64,000 bases of DNA from Gymnothorax reevesii (lineage: Eukaryota > Chordata > Actinopteri > Anguilliformes > Muraenidae): contig CM056577.1 in the NCBI GenBank assembly GCA_029721435.1, positions 28,103,719 through 28,167,718 on the forward strand, in the 5' to 3' direction. The position numbers and the translations under genes are program-made. The notes under the pieces are model-generated. The model was given only the letters and a program-made list of their open reading frames with translations. It was not told the DNA's origin and searched no databases. Below, in pieces: positions 47,523 to 57,810 of this stretch (position 1 is its first letter; each line of letters opens with the position of its first letter).

Positions 47523-49404
47523 GGGGAGAATTCACATGCTTCCCCGCTCCGGAACAAGGTGACGTGACTTTTCCCCACTTACCTATTCGCACGTCAGAAG
47601 TTGACCAAGAAAGGACAGGACAGGAAGAGAAGAGACCCCCCCCTCAGGATCTCGTACTTTTAAAGACTCCACACCACGCCTCCGAAAAAGGTAGAGGGAA
47701 GGTTGGCCGAATCAGAGTTTTACTGGCCTAGGTGATAAGATAATTTGCACAGGGAGACTAGGGTAGTTGCTTGAATGAATCTTACAAACGAACCATAATT
47801 CCAAGGGAAATGAAACATGTTCCATTCAACTCCTTGGACTCCCCCGAGAATAGCCCAATAGTATGATAAATATATGAGAGGTTCCTTTTAGGATATTGAA
47901 CATAAACAAAATATGAATTTGATAGAGGTTTAAGTTGTTTTAAGCCAATTGAAGTAGCTGCGCTTTAACTTCAATGAAACCAGTGAATTTGAGTTCCAGA
48001 GATGCTGGGCCTGCTAGACTTGATGGCTCTCACCCCCCGCCGTGGGGAACAAAGGATGCCACTCTCACCGGCAGGCTGTAAGATTGTAAAAGTTAACTGC
48101 TCGCTCTGGATTGTGTCAGATCACCCAAACATTCAGATTTTACCAGCGCAATGGGCATGTGTTCCAACAATAGGATTTTTGACCCATGTTTTGAGCTAAA
48201 TCAAATATTCAGGTTCTACACATGTTAAAAACATACAGAGGACGGTTGAAAAGTGTTGAATTGGCCCTTTAATAATAACATTGTTTCAATTTATAATGCA
48301 ATGCATACATATAGTTAAATCGATGTTGATGCAATTCTACATTCTTTCAATGTTGATCATATCATAGTTGAATTAAGGTTTATTCATTGTCAGAATTGAT
48401 TGGAAATTCAATGTTATTTCCATGTTGTTCATAGCGAGCACTTTCAATGTTTTTTTCAATATCTGACATCATTGTTGATTGCAATCTTCAGCCTGACAAT
48501 ATCACAATGTTTATTCAATCAACTTTCGCTATCTGGGTGAGGTTTCTCAAGGTTTTCTTTTGCATACTTCAGATGCTTCATTTTGTGTTGAGGTAATAGG
48601 AGGTCTTTTTTTTTTTCATTACTTTAGTAGTGTGTTGAGGTCATAGGAAAGGCTTCTTTCTTGCAGCTCTGCTATGTAGGTCTTTGTAGTTTAAAGTATG
48701 CTGTATTGTTGTACTGTGAACAACTAGACCTGTCTGCTACTCTTTTTTGCAGCTCTTTTGCAGTGATGTATGGGTTCTTCTAAGCATTTCTCATCAGATC
48801 TCGGGCCATTCTATCCAAATTTTTTCTTGGTCTTCCAGATCTTGCCTTGACTTCAATTGTTCCATTTATTTTCCATTTTCTTACAATGTTTCTGACAGAA
48901 GAAATGGGTAGTTTGAAATGCTGAGAGAGTTTTTTGTAGCCCTCTCCTTGTTGGTGGAAGTGAATTATCTTGATTTTGACATCCGTGGACAACTGTTTAA
49001 AGGAACACATGGTTTTTAACACCAGACACAACAGCCACCACAGTCGGGTACTTTACAAGGCATTGAGTTACTTCAGGAAATACAGTTCAACCCTGGAATT
49101 ATATTCACCTGACTCATTGAAGCTCTAATGAGTACATCAACTAGGTCTGGGGCTTAGTAATCATCTTCTTAAAAGGTAACAAAGAATAATCATAAAGGGT
49201 TCCCAAACTTTTTCATAGGGCCCTTTTTCCTTTCTAACCATTTAAAAACTCAGAAAACTTAAAATAAAAAGATACCCTGCTTTTAAATATTCAGAAAGGT
49301 GTCATTTTTAACTTTGTAGCATTTAATGTTCAGGTTTGCTTTCATTCACTTGCAGATTAATTGTAATAGACATTTAAACCAGGGGTGCCCAAATATTTGC
49401 ACCC

Positions 49405-49626
49405 TACTTTGTAGTTCTGATCCCTCCAAACCTCAGTCCAGTATTACAAAAACCAAAGCGCCCTGTTGTCACGTAAGTCTATCCATTTTTTCAACACGAC
49501 GCACAGTTCTGGAGTCTTTGTGCAGGAATCACTGACCTGTGCAAACGTGGCAGACAGATGTTCCTCACTTGCTGCGGAAGCCATTATAGTCTCCGAGGAC
49601 TGAGAGCTCTTAATATGATGCCCTCA
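49405..49626. other. Short unique spacer between Tc1 and the CACTA-like element
   Basis: About 220 bp with no recognised feature; it provides the left flank (ending TA) of the CACTA-like element. Confidence 0.6.
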
Positions 49627-49628
49627 TA

Positions 49629-49638
49629 CACTCTAAAA
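49629..49638 (+). repeat. Left terminal inverted repeat of the CACTA-like element
   Basis: CACTCTAAAA, preceded by the TA duplication. Match to the right end stops after 10 bp; subterminal short repeats continue for about 120 bp. Confidence 0.75.
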
Positions 49639-49799
49639 GGTAATACCAATGCTCACTTGAAGTACATTTGTGTTCTTTACTTAAGTCTCACTATCCTGTT
49701 GTGTCAACTCTTGTAATGTGAGTAATGTACTCGTTTTGCCTGAAAGAAGTATTATACTGAGTTTGGGGGTGTGAACAGGACTTGAAACTTTTTGTTCAT

Positions 49800-49904
49800 G
49801 GAGCGACCGTCTCTGCACAGCGGTGCACATGCGCAAGAGCAATACTGGTCGGGAATTTTCTAGAAGTGGCTGCTGGAAGGAGCAGAACGTCTCTCGGTCT
49901 CAAG
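49800..49904 (+). promoter_or_regulatory. Candidate promoter-proximal noncoding first exon
   Basis: A short GC-richer stretch (GGAGCGACCGTCTCTGCACA, then TGCACATGCGCAAG resembling an NRF-1 word at about 49824-49837) ends in CTCAAG followed by GTAATT at 49905, a good splice donor. No ATG-led ORF of note precedes it. It is well placed to be the 5' exon joined to the acceptors at 52343 and/or 55061. The transcription start is not visible and no clear TATA box is present. Confidence 0.45.
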
Positions 49905-52343
49905 GTAATTTATTCGACTTTAACAAATATTTCTATGGGTTAGGTATGAATTTATTGTTCCCAATTGAATAGAACAGGCCCGATTTTCGTCTCGGGTTAT
50001 AAGGATAACTCTGAATAATGTTCAGACTTGCGTTTGTGTTTCACCACGAGTGGCTAACAGTTAACGTTAGCCAAGGTATTTAGCTAATAATAATTAAAAG
50101 CGCAATGCCGTTTAAGAGCTCTGCTTACATTCATTAGTTTATATTTTAAATGCGAATTTCACGCTTCAAGCTGTTAAAGGTAGCATTCATTGTGGGCAAG
50201 CACATGTGCAAACATAACATACAAGCGATCTTTATTTTTTTTCAGTGGCGTGGAAGCAAGAATTCATTGCACTAAGTGCCGAGGCGTGCCACCGGAGTAT
50301 AGGAAAAAGATAGTCCTCGTGTCAGTGTATGTGCGCGCTCGCACACTCGGGGGAAAAAAGCGACCACACAAGATAACGACGGGATAAGGAGGCAGGCTGA
50401 GGGAGGATTGATTAGCTACAGGTCTGAGGTGAGCATCAAAACGCAGTACTCACCAACTGGGGCAACACTCGCATAGCAATAGTGCAGCATGTTGCGTATT
50501 GCATAATTATTTCGTTGTTTGTTCATGGCTTGAAAAAAGTTTGCAGGTCTTGCAGAGGTTCCAAGTCTGCCAATTGGGGGGGAGAGAATCTCCCATTTTT
50601 TTTTTTACATAAATTACACACAATCTCTGGACCTCACGTTTGCAATCAGTATCTCCCGCTTTCTTGGCGTATACTCGAAAATTCTACGTTTATTAAAATT
50701 GATCTGCATGTGCAATTAATTTACGCCGAAATGCCACCCACGCACATTTTTTAAACTCTAATCTTGTAATCCTTACGCTGCATTTCGCTAGGTGGGGCTC
50801 AAAGACCGGATGCAGATTTCTCGAATCAAACCAAAACTCTAAAGTCGACAGCATGGACTGTGTAAAAATATTGACGCAGCAATCGGGTCTGAAAACTGAG
50901 GCCAATGCAGAAATCTCTAAAATTTGCTTCCTACTTAATGGCCAGCAGATGGCGACATCGGTGGTTGCTAAAAGAAGTTCAATTCTGTTGAAGTCTCTGA
51001 GAAAATTACCCGACTTTCCCACCTGATTTATTTTTTAAATAATTATTTTCCACATTACTTTATTGTATCTATCACAAGTTTCAAGTCTCCTTGAATATCT
51101 CATGATGTCCATTTTTATAAATTATGGTCCCAAATAGACTAAAAGAACACCATAATATTCTGTCTCTGGTCGTCAGTCTAAACTGAAGTAAAGGTATTTA
51201 TTGGTATTTTAAGGTATTTATTTAAACCTACTGATTAAAGCTATTTTTTGTTCTGAATTTAAGCCATGCTCAGAATTCTTGTGACTCAGGTGCTTTTTTT
51301 CTACTATTAGTCGGTATTTTTGTTGATACATACATTGTATAAGAACCATCAATAAAATGATATTTAGTGTTGCTAATTTTTGTTCACCTTGTTGAGAGAG
51401 GTTTGGGATTTTGAACTTGAGATTTGGTGCTAGGAGAGTCCAAGAATGCACCTGAATTCGTCTTGGGGGATCCAGCTCCTTGGGCCCTTCAGCGGGCCCC
51501 AGACCCCTGGCCATAAAGGGTGCTCGCTTCGCGAGCTGCATACACATCTGCCATCAGTCCCCTTCTGTCAGGAGATCTTCCCCCATTCCCCGATTTCAAC
51601 TTGGAATCTCTGATCTTTGCTAGCAGACAACTGCTTTCGCGCTTTTGTCATGAGGCCTCAGTCTATCTGAGTTACTTCTTTCTTCGCTAAAACGGGCATT
51701 CACGATCCTGGATAATCGTGACTATCATCTGTCTCTGGTAACACTGTGGTTTTGAAGAAATGCAAACTGTTAACTGCGAGGTTACAAGCCACATAACGCT
51801 AATCAGAGACTTGAACAAATTCGATTAAACGGTTAGGGGACATTAGCCTACCTATGGGGAAATTGGTCCGCTACATTGATGATAAAAATTGATATTGAAC
51901 AAAGTGAAATGTGGACAGCAGTATCTTGAATACGTTAATAGCTTTTGAAAAACTAGAAATGATTTCTGAGTAAGACTTGAAAATGTGTGCTCTGTACAGT
52001 AAGTTTATAACATGAGTGAGTACTTTTTGGTTGTTTTTATCCCAGATAATAAACAAAGCATTCTGAGAACGTATTGCACATATAGATCATATTACTGGTC
52101 CTTACTGTCACATTGTAAACTCACGAAAACTTTTGTCACTATCTGATAGCATCATATATGAAGTTAACCAATGTAAACAGCAATGATTTCATGACTCTAT
52201 ATACGTTATATTGCCCATTCAACATTTACTTCATAATGATGCGTTGAAGCAAAAGCATTATCTATTGCCTGTCTTAAGTAGTTGTTGTTAAATATGTGTT
52301 TAAAGCCATTTTTGTGACTTTTTTTTTAAAAATCTTTTTGCAG
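49905..52343 (+). other. Candidate first intron of the CACTA-like element
   Basis: 2.4 kb between the donor at 49905 (GTAATT) and the acceptor TTTTTGCAG ending at 52343. It contains only short domainless ORFs (for example 51218-51547 and 50693-51022 on the minus strand). I see no other repeat in it. Confidence 0.45.
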
Positions 52344-52367
52344 ATTCAAGACATACGACGGACTCTA

Positions 52368-55040
52368 ATGCGGTGGGCGTGTAAGTTTTGCAGCTTCACG
52401 TGTGAAAAGCGAGGGCATCTCCTTAAGCATTATAGGCTGAAACATGGTGGCTACACAAGAACATCACCATTACCATGTCTTCACAAAGAGTGCCTCTGTT
52501 CATTTAAGTCCTTTAATGCACTTAAGATACATCTATCAAGAGCACACTCCCTGATTGATGATAATCCTATTCATGTCAGGAAAAATGTATTCCAGTGTCA
52601 AATTTGTGATTTCAAAGAGCCATGTGCAGAAAATGAGTTTTTTTCACATTTACGCACACATATCCGGATGCGCCAGAAAGTCCAGTGTCCCTACCAGGAT
52701 TGTGATTTTGAAACCAGCGTCTACACAACATTTAATGCCCATAAGAGTAGGAACCACTGTGGCAGGCAGACACTTAACCAGTTGCAGTTCAAGCAAGGGA
52801 TTTTGACACATACAGTAACTTCAAATGAAGTTGTTGAAACTGAAATTGAAGGTGACATTCAAGATGAAACAGATTTTCAAGAAGAGGATTTGATGGCAGA
52901 TAACATTGATAACTTGGAGTGGCAGCTTGAGCATAATTTGGCGGCCCTTTTCCTCAGAATGAGAACTATACTCCATATATCTGAAAGTGCTGTGCAAGAT
53001 ATAATACAGCAAATACGGCAGATAATGGACTTATCAAAACCTTTGCTATTATCTGCTATTCAGAGAATACTCCTGAAGTACTATCCTGATGTGGATTTGT
53101 CCATAGTAAGAGAAATGGTAAGTGCAATCTCAGATAGCAATGTCATTCTGAGGCACACTCAGGTAGGAGGTTCCCTATCCACATCCTGCAGAAGAGCATC
53201 ATACTCAGTCAAAGAATTTAAAATTGTGGAACCTGTTGAGTTTGTAACGGGTGAAGACAAGCAGTCAGTTGTCTATATACCTGTTCTTAAAATGCTCCAA
53301 GCTTTGCTAAACAAAGCAGAAATCTTGGACAGGGCTCTCGAAGTTAGCAGTGGTGATGTGCAAGAATACTGCTCTTTCAGAGATGGTTCATTGTTCAAAG
53401 AAAATACTTTACTGGTGGAAGAAAATTTTAACATTGCCCTGGGACTCTACATAGATGACTTTGAGGTTGCAAATCCACTTGGAACCTCTAAAAAGAAGCA
53501 CAAAATATGTGCAGTGTATTGGGTTCTCTTAAATCTTGCACCAAAATTTCGCTCGTCTTTGAACTCCATACAGTTGGCCCTCCTTTGTAAGGCAAACTCT
53601 GTCAAAGCATGCGGGTACTCCGAAGTCCTGCGACCACTTCTTCAGGATCTAGTGCTTCTTGAAAAGCATGGTGTGTATGTGGAGAAACTGGGATCAAGTG
53701 TCAAAGGAACCATTTTGTATGTTGCAGCAGATAATTTGGCTGCTCATTCATTGGCCGGATTCCATGAAAGTTTCATCTCTAATAAGATTTGCCGCTTTTG
53801 CATGGCGACAAGCCAGGGAATACAAGACAACGAAGTTAGATCTGGTAACTTCTGCTTGAGAACAAAACAAACACATGATCAGCAGGTGAAGGAAGTTCAG
53901 CAGGATGCGCAAATGGCAAAGCAGTACGGTGTGAAAAGCAGCTGTCCTGTAAGTGATCATTTGGAGCACTTTCATGTTATTGGCGGTTTTCCCCCTGACA
54001 TCCTCCATGATTTGCTTGAAGGTATCATTCCTTCAGAGCTGTGCATTTGCATTCAGGATTTGATAAAAAGGAAATTCCTCACACTTGAGATCCTCAATAG
54101 CGCCATAAAGGAATTTCCCTACACACATTCAGACAAGACAAACCAGCCTCAAACAATTTCTCAAACATTTCAGGCCAGAGGGACCATTGGAGGAAATGGT
54201 CATGAAAATTGGAGCCTGATCAGACTGCTTCCCCTGATGATTGGCCATTATGTTCCTGAGGGAGATGAAACATGGGAAGTTTTACTGTGCCTGAAAGATG
54301 TGGTTGAGTTGGCCATGTCTCCGAGGTTTACTGAGGAGTCACTCCATTATTTGGATTTCAAGGTGTCCGAGCATAGGGCTTTGCTTCAAAAGGCATTTCC
54401 TCACTACAGACTCCGCCCAAAACACCATTACATAGAGCATTACCCCCATCTGATTCAAGTATATGGGCCACTTGTTGATGTTTGGACAATGAGGTTTGAG
54501 GGAAAGCACAAATTCTTCAAGCGAGTCATTCGTGAAGCCCACAATTTCAGAAATGTTGCTCTGACTTTAGCTGATAGACATCAGAAGATGATCGCTTACC
54601 ACTTAGATTCTGCTTCATTTTTTAAACCAGCATTTGAACTGAATAAAGTGAAGAGTGTCATGATATCTTCTCTCCAAGATAGTGTGCAGCAACAATTGTT
54701 GGCAAGATGTGCCCCTCAAAACACAGTCCTTGCAGCAACATCTGTTAATATAGATGGTATTAAGTATGCAAGTGATATGGTGGTGTCTGTTGGTTCATGT
54801 GCCGGCCTTCCAGAGTTCAGGCAGATTCATCAGGTTTTGGTTATAGATACCAATGTTCTGTTCATTTGCAGACAGATGTGTGCATGGTATCATGAACACC
54901 TCAGATCTTATGAAGTCTGCAAAAGTAGCACATGCCTGCTTGTAACGGAGTTACAAGACCTCAATGATATCTTTCCCCTCTCTGCCTACAGAGTGAAAGG
55001 CCAATTGTTTGTTACCCTGAGACGTTATATTTTGTGCTGA
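52368..55040 (+). CDS. C2H2 zinc-finger CACTA (Tnp2-like) transposase
   Basis: An uninterrupted 890-aa protein, by far the longest in the window. I chose the ATG at 52368 because the upstream in-frame ATG (52296) lies before a strong acceptor (TTTTTGCAG, ending 52343). The N-terminus has four C2H2 fingers at about residues 5-26, 36-60, 74-98 and 103-130, likely for binding the element's ends. An acidic linker follows (about 160-185), then a long transposase body. Conserved-looking landmarks are VAADNLAAHSLAGF with CRFC (D455), FPPDILHDLLEG (D544, the CACTA/Tnp2-type DxxHDLLEG signature) and MRFEGKHKFFKRV (E711). Together they give a plausible D-D-E triad. KHHYIEHYPHLI precedes the last. Proteins of this layout are frequent 'uncharacterized' predictions in fish. 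The family assignment is by motif resemblance; catalytic residues are inferred. It ends 21 bp before the next gene's acceptor. Codon use and the absence of any lesion contrast with all other transposons in the window. Confidence 0.85.
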   Translation: MRWACKFCSFTCEKRGHLLKHYRLKHGGYTRTSPLPCLHKECLCSFKSFNALKIHLSRAHSLIDDNPIHVRKNVFQCQICDFKEPCAENEFFSHLRTHIRMRQKVQCPYQDCDFETSVYTTFNAHKSRNHCGRQTLNQLQFKQGILTHTVTSNEVVETEIEGDIQDETDFQEEDLMADNIDNLEWQLEHNLAALFLRMRTILHISESAVQDIIQQIRQIMDLSKPLLLSAIQRILLKYYPDVDLSIVREMVSAISDSNVILRHTQVGGSLSTSCRRASYSVKEFKIVEPVEFVTGEDKQSVVYIPVLKMLQALLNKAEILDRALEVSSGDVQEYCSFRDGSLFKENTLLVEENFNIALGLYIDDFEVANPLGTSKKKHKICAVYWVLLNLAPKFRSSLNSIQLALLCKANSVKACGYSEVLRPLLQDLVLLEKHGVYVEKLGSSVKGTILYVAADNLAAHSLAGFHESFISNKICRFCMATSQGIQDNEVRSGNFCLRTKQTHDQQVKEVQQDAQMAKQYGVKSSCPVSDHLEHFHVIGGFPPDILHDLLEGIIPSELCICIQDLIKRKFLTLEILNSAIKEFPYTHSDKTNQPQTISQTFQARGTIGGNGHENWSLIRLLPLMIGHYVPEGDETWEVLLCLKDVVELAMSPRFTEESLHYLDFKVSEHRALLQKAFPHYRLRPKHHYIEHYPHLIQVYGPLVDVWTMRFEGKHKFFKRVIREAHNFRNVALTLADRHQKMIAYHLDSASFFKPAFELNKVKSVMISSLQDSVQQQLLARCAPQNTVLAATSVNIDGIKYASDMVVSVGSCAGLPEFRQIHQVLVIDTNVLFICRQMCAWYHEHLRSYEVCKSSTCLLVTELQDLNDIFPLSAYRVKGQLFVTLRRYILC

Positions 55041-55041
55041 T

Positions 55042-55061
55042 GTGTCATTTCGTTCTTTCAG
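55042..55061 (+). other. Splice acceptor upstream of the second gene
   Basis: Right after the first gene's TGA (55038-55040) comes a pyrimidine-rich tract ending TTCTTTCAG at 55061, then GACCATGG, a strong Kozak start at 55066. This is best explained as the 3' end of an intron whose 5' donor lies upstream, so gene 2 would be made from an alternatively spliced transcript that skips gene 1. Confidence 0.65.
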
Positions 55062-55065
55062 GACC

Positions 55066-57202
55066 ATGGACCAGTCCTGGCCAGTGAGAGTTGTTGTTGG
55101 TGATAATGACATTCGCAAGGTTACCTTCCAAGAAAGGCCTAATGATTTGGAAGAACTCAGATGTGAGCTGAAAAAACGACTCAGTCTGCAGTATGATTTC
55201 ATGCTTCACTATGAAGACCCAGATTTCAACAATGCTTTTTGCAATGTCACTGACATAACTGAATTGCCCCCAAGACCAACACTGAAGATAGTCTCCCTGG
55301 AAAATGTATTTTTAACATTGTCTTCAGTTACTGCTTCATCTTCAGCATGTGAAATGTCAACAACTAGTTCATCTGATACCGAAATACTGCCACACAATCA
55401 GGAGACCTCACGTAACCCATGGCCTTCTACATTTGAGGTGCCATATTTTTCAGTGGATATTGAATATAGACTTCGACAGGGAAACCTTATTTACATGAGA
55501 GATGGCACACGCATGTCAGTGTCACGAGACATGAAGCATGATATTTTGCAGAAGCTGGCTGAGGAGATGTACAAGTTCTTAGCTTACCCACAAGATGAAC
55601 ACTTCACCACTGTTGCTGAGGCACTGATTGCTAAGCACCCTTGCCTTGCTGAGCCAGGGTCAACCAGGGGCTGCTATGGATGGAAGAATAGCTTAAAATT
55701 TAAAATGGGTAATCTCCGCGCCAAACTTCGCAGATGTGGAATGGCAGACGTGTCAGTCAACAGTAACAAGAGGACAGTGCAGAACCCAGATGGAGAGCCA
55801 CCGGGAAAAAAACTGAAGAGACCCAGGAGAAGTGAAACAAACTTCCTGCCAAACTTTCCGCAGGGCCAGGATGCTTCAACACTTGAAAGCTGTAGACAGG
55901 TACTTGAAAATGAGATGAAGAAAAGGTCCCCAAATGCAGTGTATGTGAATCGGCTGATGAGCCAGACCTTCTCATTGAGGCGCAAAGAAGTAGTGGAAGA
56001 CCAGCCTTCTGTGAAGCACATGTTAGAACGCTGGCCAGCACTTTTCAAAAAACAACAGGTAAGCAAAGAGGTAGATAATAAAAACCAAATTTATGTCTGC
56101 CTCGTGCAGTTTGTCTTCCAAAATTTCCTCATCTCTTTACTTTTGTACAAAATGTTGTGCTTGTATTCTGTGTTGTCCTAAAAGGTTTATGCAGAGTTCA
56201 CCAGAGTGGCTAGTAGAGATCTTGAGCAAGACTTCTTTGAGTCCTTGGATCGCCATACCCCACGTTTCCTTGAGATCTTCAAATCTAAAAAGGGGATTGT
56301 TGGCCAGACACTTTCTGAGATCCTTGCCCAGGTTGAAACAAGGGTAAGCATTTATTCTCATTAATTTTTTCTTAGGGCAGGAAATTGTGCAAATTGTTCT
56401 TTTAGACAATATTCAGTTGCGCGTGCACATGCATACACAATTTCTCCACTTCAAATTCTCTTTTCTAATGATCTTTATGCTTGGCTAAGCCAACCAGAGT
56501 TTAGCCTCACATTTAATGTACAAACATGACCGTGATATCAACCTTCTAATCTAGTTGACCAAGACTGCAAGTATAAAGACTGCTTCTAAACATGTTGATC
56601 TATTCTATCTGACTTACTTTGGAAAAAAATGTGATGCTTTTCTTTTAGGAATTGCTTTTCCTTAGTTTTACTCTTTTTACCCACTTGTAGACCAATGACG
56701 TCATTGCCATTAGGACTGCTGTCCTGCGATGTCTCCCTGTTTTCTTTGGGGATGATGGAAGTGACTTCTACAAAGTCTGTTTTGTAAGTATTGTATAATT
56801 TGGTATGTTGGATGCTTTGCACTAGGAAGCAATGATTTTCACTTTTTTTTTTTTTACCATTCTTTATATCCACAGAACACTGATGCTACTGCAGACTTTA
56901 CGCAGGTCCCTGTTGGGGTATTGACTGTTATACCTGAAGTCAGTCAGCTGCCAGGTCCAAATGCTCTACACCTGGAACCATGCAACATTGGTATTATTCT
57001 GGAAGGTACTGTCGTCATGGATGACATTGAAAGCCATGCTCATGCTATTTGCCTTATATTTGGACTAATGTATGCCCTTCATCTCGATTATCCAAAAACA
57101 TTAAAAAACTTCTTTGACTTCATTCAGAGGGTGATGCTCAATCTGGGGGTGGGTAACCTGAGGCCAAAACTTCAGAGCTTGAAAAACACACTTTTACAGT
57201 AG
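55066..57202 (+). CDS. PB1-like domain, SAMD3-like protein (second CACTA-element gene)
   Basis: Four coding exons with GT-AG junctions, all phase 0: 55066-56058, 56185-56343, 56691-56783 and 56876-57202, giving 331+53+31+108 = 523 residues and a TAG stop. Residues about 6-80 (VRVVVGDNDIRKVTF ... MLHYEDPDF ... ELPPRPTLKIVS) look like a PB1/ubiquitin-fold domain with an acidic OPCA-like loop, a protein-protein interaction module. A central conserved block has YGWKNSLKFKMGNLRAKLRR. A basic stretch PPGKKLKRPRR near residues 245-255 could be a nuclear signal. The C-terminal region includes FGLMYALHLDYPKTLKNFF. The whole resembles the 'sterile alpha motif domain-containing 3-like' family, hugely expanded in fish; the SAM domain itself is not evident here. 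By position it may play the TnpA-like accessory role of CACTA elements (end binding or oligomerisation), which is inference. Confidence 0.8.
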
Positions 57203-57751
57203 GTGGGTTTACTGCAGGCAGCTGCAGATAACAGAAAAAGATGCTGAAGCATAGACACTTGATTCAACTGTTACACGCTGAATGTTTTCAATCAGTGACC
57301 ACTGCCTAGTTCTGATGGTTAGTCAATCACAAACGGCTGATTTTTGGGCACGTTATATATCAGTTTGTATGGTTTTTCAATTTATGGGGCAAACAAAATC
57401 AAAACTGGCTTGTGAAGTTGGATGGTTCCAGGTGTTGGGCATTTGACCATTGGAGTTAATCATGTCAAATGTACATTCCAAACGAAGACTTGACTGGTGG
57501 TTCTGTTTTGTTTACGTTTTATGTAAATGTGACTAGTTTTTACTAATTAATAGTAAGATGTTTGCAGCTATTGTCTTGCTGTTTCAGTGCGAAAGCAGTT
57601 GGCTGAAGCTTGATTGATAAAACTGCTATTGAGTGCTGTTGAGATTTTTTTTTATCCTTATTTCATGACTGAAAAGAGCTGATTTGTGTTGATTTTACAA
57701 TTTAATTTGTAAATGGCCTTTGTTAAGATGCTGAGAATGATATTTTACTAA

Positions 57752-57757
57752 AATAAA
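57752..57757 (+). terminator. Polyadenylation signal AATAAA
   Basis: AATAAATAAATAATCC, 550 bp after the second gene's stop and just before the right subterminal repeats. It is the likely shared 3' end for both transcripts. Confidence 0.6.
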
Positions 57758-57810
57758 TAAATAATCCTGTGAACTTGTCATTCTTGGTTGTGCTTACTTT
57801 ATTCATTTGA

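Larger units (their letters stand above)
44082..48537. mobile_element. Large non-autonomous DNA element with CCCAGATA termini and TGA target duplication
   Basis: The left end reads CCCAGATATCAAAAAGCATT and the inverted right end CCCAGATAGCGAAAGTTGAT. TGA flanks both sides (44079-44081 and 48538-48540). Both subterminal zones (about 44100-44285 and 48240-48530) are crowded with TTCAATGTTG-like words in both orientations. The interior (44290-48230) has no recognised gene and includes a solo LTR (45944-46283) and a hairpin at 47490-47522. Insertion occurred in a Tc1 reading frame, so the boundary is well supported. The superfamily is uncertain; a 3-bp duplication with subterminal repeats is compatible with CACTA-like or other 3-bp groups. 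Confidence 0.75.
43384..49404 (-). mobile_element. Tc1 element, split by a 4.46-kb nested insertion
   Basis: Inverted ends share GGGTGCAAATATTTGG-CA followed by CCCCTGGTTTAAAT (left 43385-43417, right 49373-49404, the latter read on the minus strand). The transposase reads on the minus strand. The N-terminal HTH part is at 48780-49031, with FKQLSTDVKIKIIHFHQQGE and GRPRKNLDRMARDL. The catalytic half is at 43599-44080, with LWTDETK and WPSQSPDWNIIENLWRDLKH. Removing 44082-48537 plus one TGA copy restores one continuous stretch across the joint (…EKPQAYRNNVLW…). Additional frame faults in the C-terminal half make it a pseudogene. Confidence 0.85.

Noticed and set aside
52296..52367. Upstream in-frame ATG extending the transposase by 24 residues
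   Set aside because: The extension is intron sequence: it spans a pyrimidine tract and CAG acceptor and encodes a hydrophobic run unrelated to the zinc-finger start.
55042..55065. Eight extra residues before the second protein's start
   Set aside because: They translate the splice acceptor tract; the ATG at 55066 follows the AG and has a full Kozak context.
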